A stretch of DNA of 64,000 nucleotides from PXAP01 sp964421595 (GTDB lineage: Bacteria; Bacteroidota; Bacteroidia; Bacteroidales; PUMT01), in the NCBI GenBank assembly GCA_964421595.1, contig CAYQXY010000001.1:164059-228058 (forward strand). Direction: 5' to 3'. Within the stretch, counting starts at the first letter, position 1; every line of letters starts with the position of its first letter. Below, in pieces: positions 20,091 through 30,269 of the stretch. Below the pieces are notes generated by a model, which worked only from the letters and a program-made list of their open reading frames with translations, made no database searches and had not been told where the DNA came from. Position numbers and translations under genes: made by a program.

Positions 20091-20440
20091 TGATCGAAAT
20101 ATTGAAGTCAAAAATTCACAGGGTAAGGATTACTGAAGCCAATCTGCAATATGTCGGAAGCATAACCATAGATGAAGATCTTATGGATGCAGCTGATCTT
20201 ATTGAAAATGAAAAGGTTCAGGTAGTTAATATTAATAATGGTGAACGCCTTGAAACTTACGTCATAAAAGGCGTGAGAGGTAGCGGACAGATCGGCATGA
20301 ACGGGCCTGCCGCAAGAAAGGTAGCCATAGATGATATAATAATTATAATATCATACGCAATGATGGATAGAATTGAAGCCCGTTCGTTCCAGCCAACCCT
20401 GGTCTTTCCTGATACAGCCACCAATAAACTTATTCCCTGA
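20087..20440 (+). CDS. panD: Aspartate 1-decarboxylase
   Basis: 117-residue PanD proenzyme, which makes beta-alanine for PanC. It self-cleaves between Gly24 and Ser25 (YVGSITID) to form the pyruvoyl cofactor. Other family marks are KIHRVRITEANL and the region around NGPAARK. ATG codons at 20087 and 20090 are both possible starts; the first gives the ATGA overlap with panC. Confidence 0.97.
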   Translation: MMIEILKSKIHRVRITEANLQYVGSITIDEDLMDAADLIENEKVQVVNINNGERLETYVIKGVRGSGQIGMNGPAARKVAIDDIIIIISYAMMDRIEARSFQPTLVFPDTATNKLIP

Positions 20441-20613
20441 CTTTATTGTGCCGGCATACCATAGCAGCAGCTCACTGATGGCTCTGTCAGAATATCAATA
20501 TTACCATGAGGGAATCAATTTACGGTTACATGCAAACCTTATCACCATGCCAGAATACATAGCTGAATATAAGGATAACAACCTGGTTAAAAAATGCACC
20601 AACATTTTTTATC

Positions 20614-21654
20614 ATGCGTGATAGAATATTCAGAATCGGCAGGACACTTCTTTTTTTGTCAATTGGCATATTTTTTCTAATCCTGGCATTCAGGGACGTA
20701 CACATTAAAGATCTGGTCGCCGGTCTGCTATCGGCACAATATGAATGGGTGTTGTTTTCACTTGTATTTGCCGGACTTGCTTTTATAAGCAGGACCTACC
20801 GGTGGAAATTGCTTATTGAACCACTCGGTTTCAAACCCTCAACATCCCATACTTTTTACGCACTTATGAGTGGCCATCTGGCAAACTTCATCTTTCCCCG
20901 GATTGGTGAGGTGACCCGGTGCGGATCACTGAACCGGACCGATAAAATACCATTTGATTCACTTCTGGGTACTGTTATTGTTGAAAGGATAAGCGATCTG
21001 CTTACACTTCTGCTGCTGGTTGTGACAGTTTTTTTTCTGAAGATTGATCTGTTCGGCAACTTTCTGATAGATAATCTGGCCAAACCCTTATATAATACAA
21101 TATTTGCCTGGCTGGACTTTCACTGGTTTATCTGGCTAATCATTTTTCTTGTTCTGCTGATTTCCGTACTTTCTTTCAGGTTTGCATTGTCATGGCTTGG
21201 TAAATACAAATTCTACAGGCGTTTATCAGATATTACAGCCAGGGTTCTGGAGGGAATGAAGTCAGTTATGCGAATGGAAAGAAAGTTGCAGTTCCTCTTT
21301 CATACAATTTTTATATGGCTTATGTACTATCTTATGACTGCTTCTATCTTTGCAGCACTGCCCTCAACGGCAGTTCTAAGCGCAGCAGATATACTGTTTA
21401 TAATGGTAGTGGGAGGACTGGGAATGGCCGCACCCGTACAGGGAGGGATCGGGGCATATCACTGGGTTGTTTCGGTAGCACTTGGCTTATTTGGGATACC
21501 CAGGGAGGATGGCCTGGTTTTTGCAACAATATCTCATGAATCTCAGGCTCTACTTACCATCATTCTCGGATCATTTTCTTTTTTCATGATATTTATGATA
21601 AGTAAAAGGAGAAACCTTGAGCACATCGAGTCAACCAAACTTAATTCCCGATAA
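20614..21654 (+). CDS. LPG-synthase-TM/UPF0104 family membrane protein (flippase-like)
   Basis: 346-residue polytopic protein with about 8 hydrophobic segments. It matches the 'lysylphosphatidylglycerol synthase transmembrane region' family: AFISRTYRWKLLIEPLG near 50-65, NFIFPRIGEVTRCG, and GGLGMAAPVQGGIGAYHW near 265-285. These proteins are thought to flip lipids or lipid-linked sugars; the soluble aminoacyl-transferase domain is absent. It sits in a pan operon context common in Bacteroidota. Confidence 0.85.
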   Translation: MRDRIFRIGRTLLFLSIGIFFLILAFRDVHIKDLVAGLLSAQYEWVLFSLVFAGLAFISRTYRWKLLIEPLGFKPSTSHTFYALMSGHLANFIFPRIGEVTRCGSLNRTDKIPFDSLLGTVIVERISDLLTLLLLVVTVFFLKIDLFGNFLIDNLAKPLYNTIFAWLDFHWFIWLIIFLVLLISVLSFRFALSWLGKYKFYRRLSDITARVLEGMKSVMRMERKLQFLFHTIFIWLMYYLMTASIFAALPSTAVLSAADILFIMVVGGLGMAAPVQGGIGAYHWVVSVALGLFGIPREDGLVFATISHESQALLTIILGSFSFFMIFMISKRRNLEHIESTKLNSR

Positions 21655-21655
21655 T

Positions 21656-22156
21656 ATGGGTAACCTTGATATAACACGATCCAAAATCCTTTCAGGCAAA
21701 GACCTTGAAAGTACCCTGGCTTACTGGCGTCTTAAGGGTTTGAGCATAGTTTTCACAAATGGTTGTTTTGATATCCTGCACAGGGGACACGCTGATTATC
21801 TCGCAAGAGCATCTGATCTGGGAGATATCCTGGTAGTCGGTCTTAATTCAGACAGTTCGGTGCGGTCAATCAAAGGCCCTCACCGCCCCCTGCAGGACGA
21901 GATCAGCAGGTCACTGCTTCTGGCTTCTTTCTTTTTCGTCAGCGCCGTAATCCTTTTTGAGCAGGATACACCCCTCGAACTTATTTCCCGTATCCAGCCC
22001 GATATTCTGGTTAAGGGAAAAGATTACAATCCGGAAGATATTGCCGGGTATGATGTTGTAACTGCCAAAGGAGGTAAAGTCATAACGCTTGACATGGTCG
22101 GTGGATATTCCACATCGCATATAGTATCAAAATTAACTGGCGGTAATACGAAATAA
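21656..22156 (+). CDS. rfaE2: D-glycero-beta-D-manno-heptose 1-phosphate adenylyltransferase
   Basis: 166-residue nucleotidyltransferase of the RfaE domain II type. FTNGCFDILHRGHADYL holds the HxGH motif, VVGLNSDSSVRSIKG is conserved, and VDMVGGYSTS-like DMVGGYSTSHIV replaces the usual ISTT loop. It activates heptose-1-phosphate to ADP-heptose for LPS core. The frame is open from a TTG at 21617 inside the flippase gene, but the ATG at 21656, right after the upstream stop, is preferred. The kinase half (RfaE1) is not fused and not in the window. Confidence 0.9.
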   Translation: MGNLDITRSKILSGKDLESTLAYWRLKGLSIVFTNGCFDILHRGHADYLARASDLGDILVVGLNSDSSVRSIKGPHRPLQDEISRSLLLASFFFVSAVILFEQDTPLELISRIQPDILVKGKDYNPEDIAGYDVVTAKGGKVITLDMVGGYSTSHIVSKLTGGNTK

Positions 22157-22272
22157 AATGCAAGTTTGTTTTAAGTATCTTTCATAATAAACCTGCCATT
22201 TAATGGGTATACTTAATCAAAAAAGCTAAAGTGTGGGTTATTCATCTGAAATCTAATAACTGCACCTATGCA

Positions 22273-22355
22273 GATTAATCTCCCATGAGAGGGGGCGACC
22301 AATAGAACGAATAAAGCATGGGGGCCAATCCATGGCAACCAATGAACATGGAATG
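22273..22355. repeat. Palindromic intergenic element (copy 2)
   Basis: Begins GATTAATCTCCCATGAG and continues to GAATAAAGCATGGG (exact 14-mer shared with the 61228 copy), then CCATGGCAACCAATGAAC. CCCATG and CATGGG form the stem. It lies in the rfaE2-radA gap, which otherwise shows nothing coding. Confidence 0.6.
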
Positions 22356-22418
22356 TGTCTTACTTATAATAACCATATTAGTAAAACTTTTTCTTTTGAA
22401 CCCTAAATAAACCTCTCA

Positions 22419-23792
22419 ATGGCTAAAACCAAAACCGTTTTCTTTTGCCAGAACTGCGGAGTTGACTCTCCTAAATGGATTGGCCGTTGTCCTTCCTGTA
22501 AAGAATGGAATACCTATGTTGAGGAGAAGGTTTCAGGATCGGGAAAAAAAAGCTCCGGCGAAAGCCGCATCAGGCCTGTACCGGAGCTGATATCTGAGAT
22601 CTCATCTGTTTCGGAACCCAGGATAAGAACACACAGCGATGAATTTAACAGGATTCTCGGCAGTGGCATAGTGCCAGGTTCTGTAATCCTGCTGGGAGGG
22701 GAGCCCGGCATAGGCAAATCAACACTTGCACTCCAGATTGCCATGCATACACCGTCACTTAAAACGCTGTATATTTCAGGAGAAGAAAGTAACAGGCAGA
22801 TTAAATTACGGGCCGACAGAATTGGTGGCGATAACGGTTCCTGTTATATACTTTGTGAAACCAACCTTGAGGCAATATATGCCCAGCTTCAAAATATTGA
22901 CCCCGATGTGGTTATTATTGATTCAGTTCAGACTCTGCAGTCTGATATCATTGAATCGCCGGCGGGCAGTGTATCCCAGATTCGCGAATGCACGGCCGGT
23001 TTACTCAGGTTTGCCAAGGAATCGGCCACGCCGGTAATCCTGATCGGACATATCACAAAAGAAGGAGGACTCGCAGGGCCCAAGTTACTTGAGCATATTG
23101 TTGATGTGGTACTTCAGTTTGAAGGGGACCATAATCATCTCTACCGCATCCTCCGTTCGTTGAAGAACCGGTTTGGCTCAACTTCTGAAATAGGCCTTTA
23201 TGAAATGCAGAGTGAAGGCATGAGAGAAGTCACCAACCCCTCTGAATTGCTCATTACCCGGCATGAAGAAGATATCAGCGGTGTAGCAATTGCAGCTACT
23301 GTAGACGGTATGCGACCCTTCCTGATTGAAATTCAGGCCCTGGTGAGCAGTGCTGCATATGGAACACCTCAGCGGTCATCAACAGGGTTTGATCTGAGAC
23401 GACTTAATATGCTTCTTGCAGTGCTTGAGAAAAGGGCAGGCTTCAGGCTGGCCGCAAAGGATGTTTTTCTTAATATTGCAGGCGGTCTTAAAGTTACTGA
23501 CCCTGCTATAGATCTGGCAGTAATCAGTGCCATACTGTCTTCTGACACCGATCTCGCTATAAGGCAGGATATATGCTTTGCAGGCGAAGTCGGACTATCG
23601 GGTGAAATAAGGCCTGTCGGCCGGTTGGATCAGAGAATTGGTGAAGCAGAAAAAATGGGATTCACAAAAATGATCGTCTCTTCATTCAACAAAAAAACCG
23701 ATTCTCAAAGAAATTATAAAATAGAGGTACTGCGTGTCGGTAAGGTTGAAGACCTGTTCCGTTTACTGTTCTCCAACAGACAGAAATCATAA
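22419..23792 (+). CDS. radA: DNA repair protein RadA
   Basis: 457-residue RadA/Sms, a RecA-related branch-migration helicase of recombinational repair. The N-terminal C4 zinc finger (CQNCG...CPSCKEW), Walker A GGEPGIGKST, the family-specific KNRFG motif and a C-terminal Lon-protease-like domain (GLKVTDPAIDLAV) are all present. Normal length. Confidence 0.97.
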   Translation: MAKTKTVFFCQNCGVDSPKWIGRCPSCKEWNTYVEEKVSGSGKKSSGESRIRPVPELISEISSVSEPRIRTHSDEFNRILGSGIVPGSVILLGGEPGIGKSTLALQIAMHTPSLKTLYISGEESNRQIKLRADRIGGDNGSCYILCETNLEAIYAQLQNIDPDVVIIDSVQTLQSDIIESPAGSVSQIRECTAGLLRFAKESATPVILIGHITKEGGLAGPKLLEHIVDVVLQFEGDHNHLYRILRSLKNRFGSTSEIGLYEMQSEGMREVTNPSELLITRHEEDISGVAIAATVDGMRPFLIEIQALVSSAAYGTPQRSSTGFDLRRLNMLLAVLEKRAGFRLAAKDVFLNIAGGLKVTDPAIDLAVISAILSSDTDLAIRQDICFAGEVGLSGEIRPVGRLDQRIGEAEKMGFTKMIVSSFNKKTDSQRNYKIEVLRVGKVEDLFRLLFSNRQKS

Positions 23793-23976
23793 TTCCCGCC
23801 TGTTTTTTCGCAAGCAAAGTTAAAATCCTTATAAGTCTTTGATTTTCAACGGGGCTTTTTCTAATATGGGAGCAGCAAGCCCAAATTAAATGTTTATTCG
23901 TAAAAACAACAGACAGAAAGCATAATACCCGTGGCCGGCCCGGCAAAACGGGTATCTAATAGACTTCCCTGAAGAA

Positions 23977-26337
23977 TCAATTATAATTATTCTGCTGATT
24001 CCACAATGGCTGAGTCCGGGTATTTTCCTCACAATCAAGGTTTATATTAAAACCGGGAGGGCTCTCAAAAATTTCTTCGCTTGAAATACCGATAGACTCA
24101 TCTGCATATACCTTCTGCATAAACAGGGCCCATACCGGCATTGCCATATTAGCACCCTGTCCGTGTGCCATAGTGGTAAACCTTATCCCTCTGTCCTCGC
24201 CCCCTGTCCATGCACCTCCAACCAACCGGGGAACCAGTCCCATGAACCATCCGTCAGAGTAGCTCTGTGTGGTACCGGTCTTGCCGGCCATTTCTCCGCG
24301 AAATGCATACTTCCCACGCAATCTGCGGCCTGTGCCTTCATTTACAACAGCCTGCAGCAAATTAAGCATCAGGTAGGCCGCCTCTTCCGATATGGCCTCT
24401 TCCATTCTTGGCTTGAATTCAGCCAGGACATTCCCATGACGGTCTTCTATCCGCGTTACCATTACAGGTACATTGTAAACCCCTTTATTCGCATAGGTTG
24501 CAAACGCTCCAACCATTTCATATAGTGAAATATCAGATGTACCCATAAAAATAGACTGTACCGGGTCCAGTTGGCTGGTAATTCCCATTCTCCTGGCAAC
24601 TTCTATCACAGCAGGAGGATTAAACCTCTTCATCAGCCAGGCAGATATGTTGTTCACCGAATTTGAGAGGCCCCATTTAAGCGTTACCATCTGGCCGTCA
24701 AAATCACTTGGCCCTGCATTTTTCGGGGTCCATACGGAATCATTGACCTCAAAGGTCTGAGACACATTGGGTGCCGGATCACACGGAGTGTATCCCTCCT
24801 GCATGGCAAGAGTATAGAGGAACGGCTTGAAAACCGATCCAACCTGGTTCTTTCCAAGTTTAACATGGTCAAACTTGAAATGTTTCATATCCGGCCCACC
24901 TACATAAGCCTTTACATGGCCGCTTGAAGGCTCCATGGCCATAAACCCTGACCTCAGGAACCCTTTATAATAAACAATCGAGTCCATCGGGGTCATAAGT
25001 GTATCAATCTCCCCCTCCCATGAAAAAACACTCATACGAACCGGATGGTTGAATATTTTGTTAATCGAATCACGGGATACTCCGGCCTGGTTCAGTCGCC
25101 TGTATCTCTCTGTATTCCGCATTGTTCTTGCAAGGTTATTGTCAACCTGCTCCTGAGTGAGGTCATCGGTGAAGGGACTGTTCTTGTAACTACGCTTGAC
25201 ACGGTCAAATTCTATCTGCAAATCCATCCCGAGATGTTCACTGATCGCTTCTTCAGCATACTTCTGCATGCGCGAATCTATGGTAGTGTGTATCCTTAAT
25301 CCGTCACGATAAAGATTATAACTTGACCCATCGGGTTTTACATTTTTGTTTACCCAGCCATATACCGGATTGTTGGCCCATTCAAGGGAATCTTCGCGGA
25401 ACCTGACACCTGAAATATAATTGGACCGCTGAGGCTCTCTTGCATTGAGGGTTCCTCGCAAATATTCCCTGAAATGCCTGGCCAGTCCGATATTATGATC
25501 CTGAACCAGGTAATTGAGTTCAATTGGCAGGGCAGATATTGAGTCATAGTAACTGTTGGAAATAAAATCATACCTCCTCAACTGATTAAGTACTACATTT
25601 CTCCTTGAAATGGCCCTTTCCGGGTTTCTGACCGGGTTATACCAGGATGGGGCCTGCAATATTCCGACAAGCAGGGCAGCCTCTTCAATTTTTAATGAAT
25701 CGGGAGTGGTATTGAAAAAAGTTCTTGAAGCAGTTTTAATTCCGTAGGCATGACTTCCAAAGTCAACTGTATTGAGATACATCACCATTATTTCATCCTT
25801 GGTGTAGTTTCTCTCGAGCTTCACAGCAGTCACCCATTCCTTAAACTTGGTAATGCCCAGGTTTACCTTTCGTGTTAATCCAAACCGGTATGTGGTTGTA
25901 TCCCTCGGGAATAAGTTCTTTGCCAGCTGCTGGGTAATTGTGCTCCCCCCCCCGGAACTACTCTGTCCAAGAACTATTGACTTGACAAAAACCCGTACAA
26001 GTCCCCGTGCATCAATTCCTGCATGCCTGTGAAACCTGATATCCTCGGTCGCAAGCAGAGCCCCGACAAGATTATCTGACAGCTCATCGAATTCAGCATA
26101 TGTACGGTTCTGATGGTAGTATGGCCCAAGCATTTCGCCATCACTGGAAAATACCTGCGAAGCAAGGTTGTTTTGCGGATTTTCAAGGTCTTCAAAACTG
26201 GGCATAAATCCCATCTTACCAGTGGAAATAAGTGTAAAGATCAAAGTCAGGAATAGTAGTGGAAGGATGAAAAGTCCCCACAATACAACTAAAATAATAT
26301 TCTGCTTTTTAACCGATGCCTTTTCTTCTTTGTTCAT
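23977..26337 (-). CDS. Bifunctional penicillin-binding protein 1A
   Basis: 786-residue class A PBP with one N-terminal transmembrane helix (about 14-36). The glycosyltransferase 51 domain shows EDIRFHRHAGID with the catalytic Glu, and GGSTITQQLAKNLFP. The transpeptidase domain has Ser501-x-x-Lys504 (SVFK), SNSVNN and KTGTT. It polymerises and cross-links peptidoglycan in the periplasm. Its C-terminus runs convergently towards radA, separated by 184 bases with no obvious gene. Confidence 0.95.
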   Translation of the reverse strand: MNKEEKASVKKQNIILVVLWGLFILPLLFLTLIFTLISTGKMGFMPSFEDLENPQNNLASQVFSSDGEMLGPYYHQNRTYAEFDELSDNLVGALLATEDIRFHRHAGIDARGLVRVFVKSIVLGQSSSGGGSTITQQLAKNLFPRDTTTYRFGLTRKVNLGITKFKEWVTAVKLERNYTKDEIMVMYLNTVDFGSHAYGIKTASRTFFNTTPDSLKIEEAALLVGILQAPSWYNPVRNPERAISRRNVVLNQLRRYDFISNSYYDSISALPIELNYLVQDHNIGLARHFREYLRGTLNAREPQRSNYISGVRFREDSLEWANNPVYGWVNKNVKPDGSSYNLYRDGLRIHTTIDSRMQKYAEEAISEHLGMDLQIEFDRVKRSYKNSPFTDDLTQEQVDNNLARTMRNTERYRRLNQAGVSRDSINKIFNHPVRMSVFSWEGEIDTLMTPMDSIVYYKGFLRSGFMAMEPSSGHVKAYVGGPDMKHFKFDHVKLGKNQVGSVFKPFLYTLAMQEGYTPCDPAPNVSQTFEVNDSVWTPKNAGPSDFDGQMVTLKWGLSNSVNNISAWLMKRFNPPAVIEVARRMGITSQLDPVQSIFMGTSDISLYEMVGAFATYANKGVYNVPVMVTRIEDRHGNVLAEFKPRMEEAISEEAAYLMLNLLQAVVNEGTGRRLRGKYAFRGEMAGKTGTTQSYSDGWFMGLVPRLVGGAWTGGEDRGIRFTTMAHGQGANMAMPVWALFMQKVYADESIGISSEEIFESPPGFNINLDCEENTRTQPLWNQQNNYN

Positions 26338-26760
26338 TTGCTTGATATGGCTAACATTATTGGTTAATTATGAACGGTTCAATTTACAGGTCTGCTCGCT
26401 ATATAACTTAATACCCGGGGGATTATTATGCCTGATCTCCATTAAAATTAAGTGTGTGCAGTGGTGATACCGATGGATCGGGCAACTTGTAAAAAAACAT
26501 AAAAAGTTTTGAAACTGTTGTAAAATCCTGCACTCCCCCTCAAATTATTTTACTTTTCTCAGGCAAATGAGATATCCTTTTTCATGGCGTTTGCAATGTA
26601 CTGTTTTATGGTATAAAAACTTAAATAAAATGCATTCACCAACATATTTTATTCCGGTCAGCCGACAAAAATACTAAATAATATTAATTAAAATTTTGAC
26701 GTTACAGAGGCAAATGCTTTACTTTGTGCATTTTTAAACCGTTTCGCTAATTGCAACAGA
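26338..26760. other. 423-base divergent intergenic region
   Basis: Separates PBP1A from topA. AT-rich and without a credible frame. It should contain promoters for both genes; only the topA one is recognisable (26695-26726). Confidence 0.7.
26695..26726 (+). promoter_or_regulatory. Probable promoter of topA/T9SS transcript
   Basis: TTTG at 26695-26698, a 21-base spacer, then TACTTTG at 26720-26726, one base short of the TAnnTTTG consensus. It lies 35 bases before the topA ATG. Confidence 0.45.
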
Positions 26761-29106
26761 ATGGCTATTAACCTGGTTATCGTTGAATCACCGGCAAAGG
26801 CAAAAACTATAGAGAAGTTTCTTGGTAAGGATTTTATTGTAAAATCAAGTTTCGGACATATCAGAGATCTTTCCAAGAAAAACTTTGGCATAGATATCGA
26901 AAATGGATTTATACCACAATATATAATTCCAGAGGACAAAAAGAAAGTAGTTGAAGAACTCAGAAAGTCTTCCAGAAAAGCAGATATTGTATGGCTTGCT
27001 TCTGATGAAGACCGTGAAGGAGAAGCTATCGCCTGGCATCTTTTCGAGGTTCTGGAAATAAAACCTGAGAAGGTAAGACGAATAGTTTTTCATGAGATAA
27101 CCAAAGAAGCAATAATGAAGGCCGTTGAAAACCCGAGGCCTATCAACATGGAACTGGTAGATGCCCAGCAGGCCCGCAGGGTACTTGACAGGCTTGTTGG
27201 TTTTGAACTTTCCCCTATCCTGTGGAAAAAAGTTAAACCTTCACTTTCAGCAGGAAGGGTACAATCGGTGGCGGTCAGATTGCTGGTTGAGCGCGAGAGG
27301 GAAATCCTGGCATTTCAGTCAACTTCAAATTTTCGTGTTACAGCGGTTTTTGAGGTAAAGGATAAAGAAAACGCAACATCCGAATTAAAGGCAGAATTGC
27401 CGAAGCGTTTGCCCGACAGTGACAAGGCGATGGTATTTCTTAAAAATTGTGCCGGAGCAGAATATACAATTACCGATATCAGTACCAAGCCTGCGAAGAA
27501 ATCTCCCTCGGCACCATTTACAACCTCCACCCTGCAGCAGGAAGCCAGCCGAAAGCTCGGATTTTCCGTCGCCCAGACCATGGCACTTGCGCAACGGTTA
27601 TATGAAGCCGGTAAGATAACGTACATGAGAACTGACTCATTAAATCTTTCCGAAACTGCTATGTCAGCAGCTGCTGCACAGATAAAATCGGAATTTGGCG
27701 ATAAATATTTAAATCCGCGTCGATATAAGACAAAGTCAAAAGGTGCACAGGAAGCCCATGAAGCAATCAGACCTACCTACATCGAAAACAAGACCGAAGG
27801 CAGTAACCCTAACGAGCAGCGGCTTTATGAGCTTATCAGGAAACGTACCATAGCATCACAAATGAGTGATGCCTTACTTGAAAAGACTACCGTTACAATA
27901 AATATCTCAACCTCTGAAGAAAATTTTATAGCAAGTGGAGAAGTATTAATATTTGACGGATTTTTAAAGGTATATTTTGAATCGAGTGATGAGGATCAGG
28001 AAGAAACGGCCAAAGGCCTTCTGCCCCCGCTGAGAAAAGGTCAGCGCCTTAACGCAATAAATATTACGGGAACAGAACGTTTTTCCCAGCATCCCCCAAG
28101 ATATACCGAGGCCAGTCTGGTAAAAAAACTTGAGGAACTCGGTATTGGACGACCATCAACCTTTGCTCCTACTATTTCAAATATACAGAACCGGGGCTAT
28201 GTGGAAAAAGAAGACAGGCCGGGCACTCAGCGTGAATATAAAGTTATTGTACTTGATAGCAACAACAAAATAAAAGAGGAGTCCCTCAGTGAAATCACAG
28301 GCTCGGAAAAAGCAAAGTTATTTCCCAACGACATAGGGATGGTTGTTAATGATTTCCTGGTTGAGCATTTCAATGATGTATTGGATTACAATTTTACCGC
28401 CAGTGTAGAGAAGGAATTTGACGATATTGCAGAAGGAATGCTTTCCTGGCCTGTAATGATTGATAAATTTTACGGACCATTTCATAAAAAGGTTGAGGTA
28501 ACACTTGAGTCAACCGAAAGGAGCCAGGGAGAACGTCTTTTAGGTATTGACCCAAAAAGTGGTCAGAATGTTTACGTTAAAATCGGTCGTTTTGGCCCAA
28601 TGGCACAGATAGGCGATTCAGATGCTGAAGAAAAACCTAAATTTGCAGGCTTGCTCAAGGGTCAGCGCCTTGAAACAATAAGTCTTGAAGAGGCACTTAA
28701 TCTTTTTACACTGCCCAGGACACTTGGCGAATACGAAGGCAAGGTAGTGGTGGCAGGAATAGGTCGCTTCGGCCCGTATATCCGCCACGACAGCAAGTTC
28801 GTATCATTGAAGGCAGATATGGACGACCCCTATACAATTGAACTTGACCGGGCAAAAGAACTTATTGAAGAAAAAAGAAAGGCTGAAAGGGAAAAGGTTA
28901 TAAAGGTATTTGAAGGAGAAAATCTTTCAATCCTTAACGGAAGATGGGGGCCATATATATCATTTAATGACCAGAATTACAAAATTCCCAAAAACACCGA
29001 CCCCGCTAAGCTGGAACTTGATGACTGCAAGGAAATAATTAAAAACCAGAAACAAAAACCTGCGAAACGAAAACCACCGGCAAAAAAGAAACCGGCTAAA
29101 AAATAG
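26761..29106 (+). CDS. topA: DNA topoisomerase I
   Basis: 781-residue type IA topoisomerase relaxing negative supercoils. N-terminal Toprim domain (VIVESPAKAKTIEKFLG, SDEDREGEAIAWH), then the cleavage domain with active-site Tyr288 in ITYMRTDS, SAGRVQSVAVRLL and GIGRPSTFAPTI. C-terminal glycine/lysine-rich repeats (RFGPY, RWGPYI) stand in place of zinc fingers, followed by a Lys/Ala/Pro-rich tail. The next gene begins 5 bases after the stop, so the locus is cotranscribed at least in part. Confidence 0.97.
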   Translation: MAINLVIVESPAKAKTIEKFLGKDFIVKSSFGHIRDLSKKNFGIDIENGFIPQYIIPEDKKKVVEELRKSSRKADIVWLASDEDREGEAIAWHLFEVLEIKPEKVRRIVFHEITKEAIMKAVENPRPINMELVDAQQARRVLDRLVGFELSPILWKKVKPSLSAGRVQSVAVRLLVEREREILAFQSTSNFRVTAVFEVKDKENATSELKAELPKRLPDSDKAMVFLKNCAGAEYTITDISTKPAKKSPSAPFTTSTLQQEASRKLGFSVAQTMALAQRLYEAGKITYMRTDSLNLSETAMSAAAAQIKSEFGDKYLNPRRYKTKSKGAQEAHEAIRPTYIENKTEGSNPNEQRLYELIRKRTIASQMSDALLEKTTVTINISTSEENFIASGEVLIFDGFLKVYFESSDEDQEETAKGLLPPLRKGQRLNAINITGTERFSQHPPRYTEASLVKKLEELGIGRPSTFAPTISNIQNRGYVEKEDRPGTQREYKVIVLDSNNKIKEESLSEITGSEKAKLFPNDIGMVVNDFLVEHFNDVLDYNFTASVEKEFDDIAEGMLSWPVMIDKFYGPFHKKVEVTLESTERSQGERLLGIDPKSGQNVYVKIGRFGPMAQIGDSDAEEKPKFAGLLKGQRLETISLEEALNLFTLPRTLGEYEGKVVVAGIGRFGPYIRHDSKFVSLKADMDDPYTIELDRAKELIEEKRKAEREKVIKVFEGENLSILNGRWGPYISFNDQNYKIPKNTDPAKLELDDCKEIIKNQKQKPAKRKPPAKKKPAKK

Positions 29107-29111
29107 CTATA

Positions 29112-30269
29112 ATGGATTTGCGTGATTATTTTGATCCGGTCACTCTTGAAGCTGACTATTTACTCGGAGCAGACAATGTTTTTGGAACCCATGTGCGCAA
29201 GCACATGAAAGGCAATGACTTCCCTGCATGGGACAATGCAGATATTGCCCTGATCGGTATCTCTGAATATCGGAGTGTCCATAAAGACAACTGTGCCGAT
29301 GCAGCTAATATGGCAAGAAAGTGCCTGTATGAACTATCAAAGACAGATAATAAAATGAACATTGCCGATCTGGGGAATCTCAGGGAAGGTAAAAATATTG
29401 AAGACAGTCTTGCTGCCCTGAGGGATGTAATGGCGGAATTGCTTTCTAAAAATACTATACCGCTATTGCTCGGAGGAAACAGGGAACTTACACTTGCAAT
29501 GTTCAGGGCTTATGAGAAGATCAATAAAACAATTAATCTTACAGCAATAGACAGACAACCGGGCCTGGCCGGAAACCATTATAATAATGTACGTCAGCCA
29601 TCATACTTAAGCAGTATTATATCATCGAAATCAAAGCATCTGTTTAATTACAGCAATATCGGTTACCAGTCATATTTCGCCCTGTCTGATGAGATAAAAC
29701 TGCTGGAAGATATGCTGTTCGACTCATTCCGGCTCGGAGCAGTAAAGGAGAACCTCAAAGAAATGGAGCCGGTTATTCGCGATACAGATCTTCTGATGAT
29801 CAGTATGTCATCAATACGGCAGTCAGATGCTCCGGCCTCCGTCAATACCTCTCCTAATGGTTTTTTTGGTGAAGAGGTATGCCAGCTTGCCTGGTATGGT
29901 GGTAAAAGCGAAAGGTTAAGCAGTATTGCAATATTTGACTGGTATGGTAGTTATGATATGAGAAGTCATACAGCTCATCAGGCAGCACAGATTTCGTGGT
30001 ACTTTATAGACGGGTTTTACAAAAGAAAAGGAGAATATCCGTTCAACAGCTCCAAAGATTGCACAAAATATATAGTGAACCTTTCAAGACCCGATGGAGA
30101 GATAATTTTTTACAAAAGCAACAGGAGTGAACGCTGGTGGATGGAAGTACCTTCATCAAAACTTCCGAAAAGCCTGCTGGTGGCATGTTCCTATGAAGAT
30201 TACCAGAAAGCCTGCCGGCAGGAATTGTCTGAGAGGTGGTGGCAAAATTTCAAGAAAATTAATCACTAA
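29112..30269 (+). CDS. Arginase/formiminoglutamase-fold protein, probably catalytically dead
   Basis: 385 residues aligning with the ureohydrolase fold, but the manganese sites are altered. The usual GG(D/G)H is GGNR (121-124). The usual DxHxD is DRQPG (147-151). The usual SxDxDxxDP is SMSSIRQSDAP (231-241). At least four ligand positions are lost, so arginase or formiminoglutamase activity is unlikely. It starts 5 bases after topA and precedes porP and gldKLMN. I recall similar arginase-like genes before gldK in other Bacteroidota, which suggests a retained structural or regulatory role. Automatic annotation as formimidoylglutamase would be misleading. Confidence 0.82.
   Translation: MDLRDYFDPVTLEADYLLGADNVFGTHVRKHMKGNDFPAWDNADIALIGISEYRSVHKDNCADAANMARKCLYELSKTDNKMNIADLGNLREGKNIEDSLAALRDVMAELLSKNTIPLLLGGNRELTLAMFRAYEKINKTINLTAIDRQPGLAGNHYNNVRQPSYLSSIISSKSKHLFNYSNIGYQSYFALSDEIKLLEDMLFDSFRLGAVKENLKEMEPVIRDTDLLMISMSSIRQSDAPASVNTSPNGFFGEEVCQLAWYGGKSERLSSIAIFDWYGSYDMRSHTAHQAAQISWYFIDGFYKRKGEYPFNSSKDCTKYIVNLSRPDGEIIFYKSNRSERWWMEVPSSKLPKSLLVACSYEDYQKACRQELSERWWQNFKKINH

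Noticed and set aside
20373..20621. 82-codon frame between panD and the flippase-like gene
   Set aside because: Starts inside panD in another frame, has no recognisable motif and ends within the next gene.
29112..30269. Functional formimidoylglutamase or arginase
   Set aside because: Fold similarity is clear, but the metal-binding motifs are lost, so I did not assign the enzymatic name.
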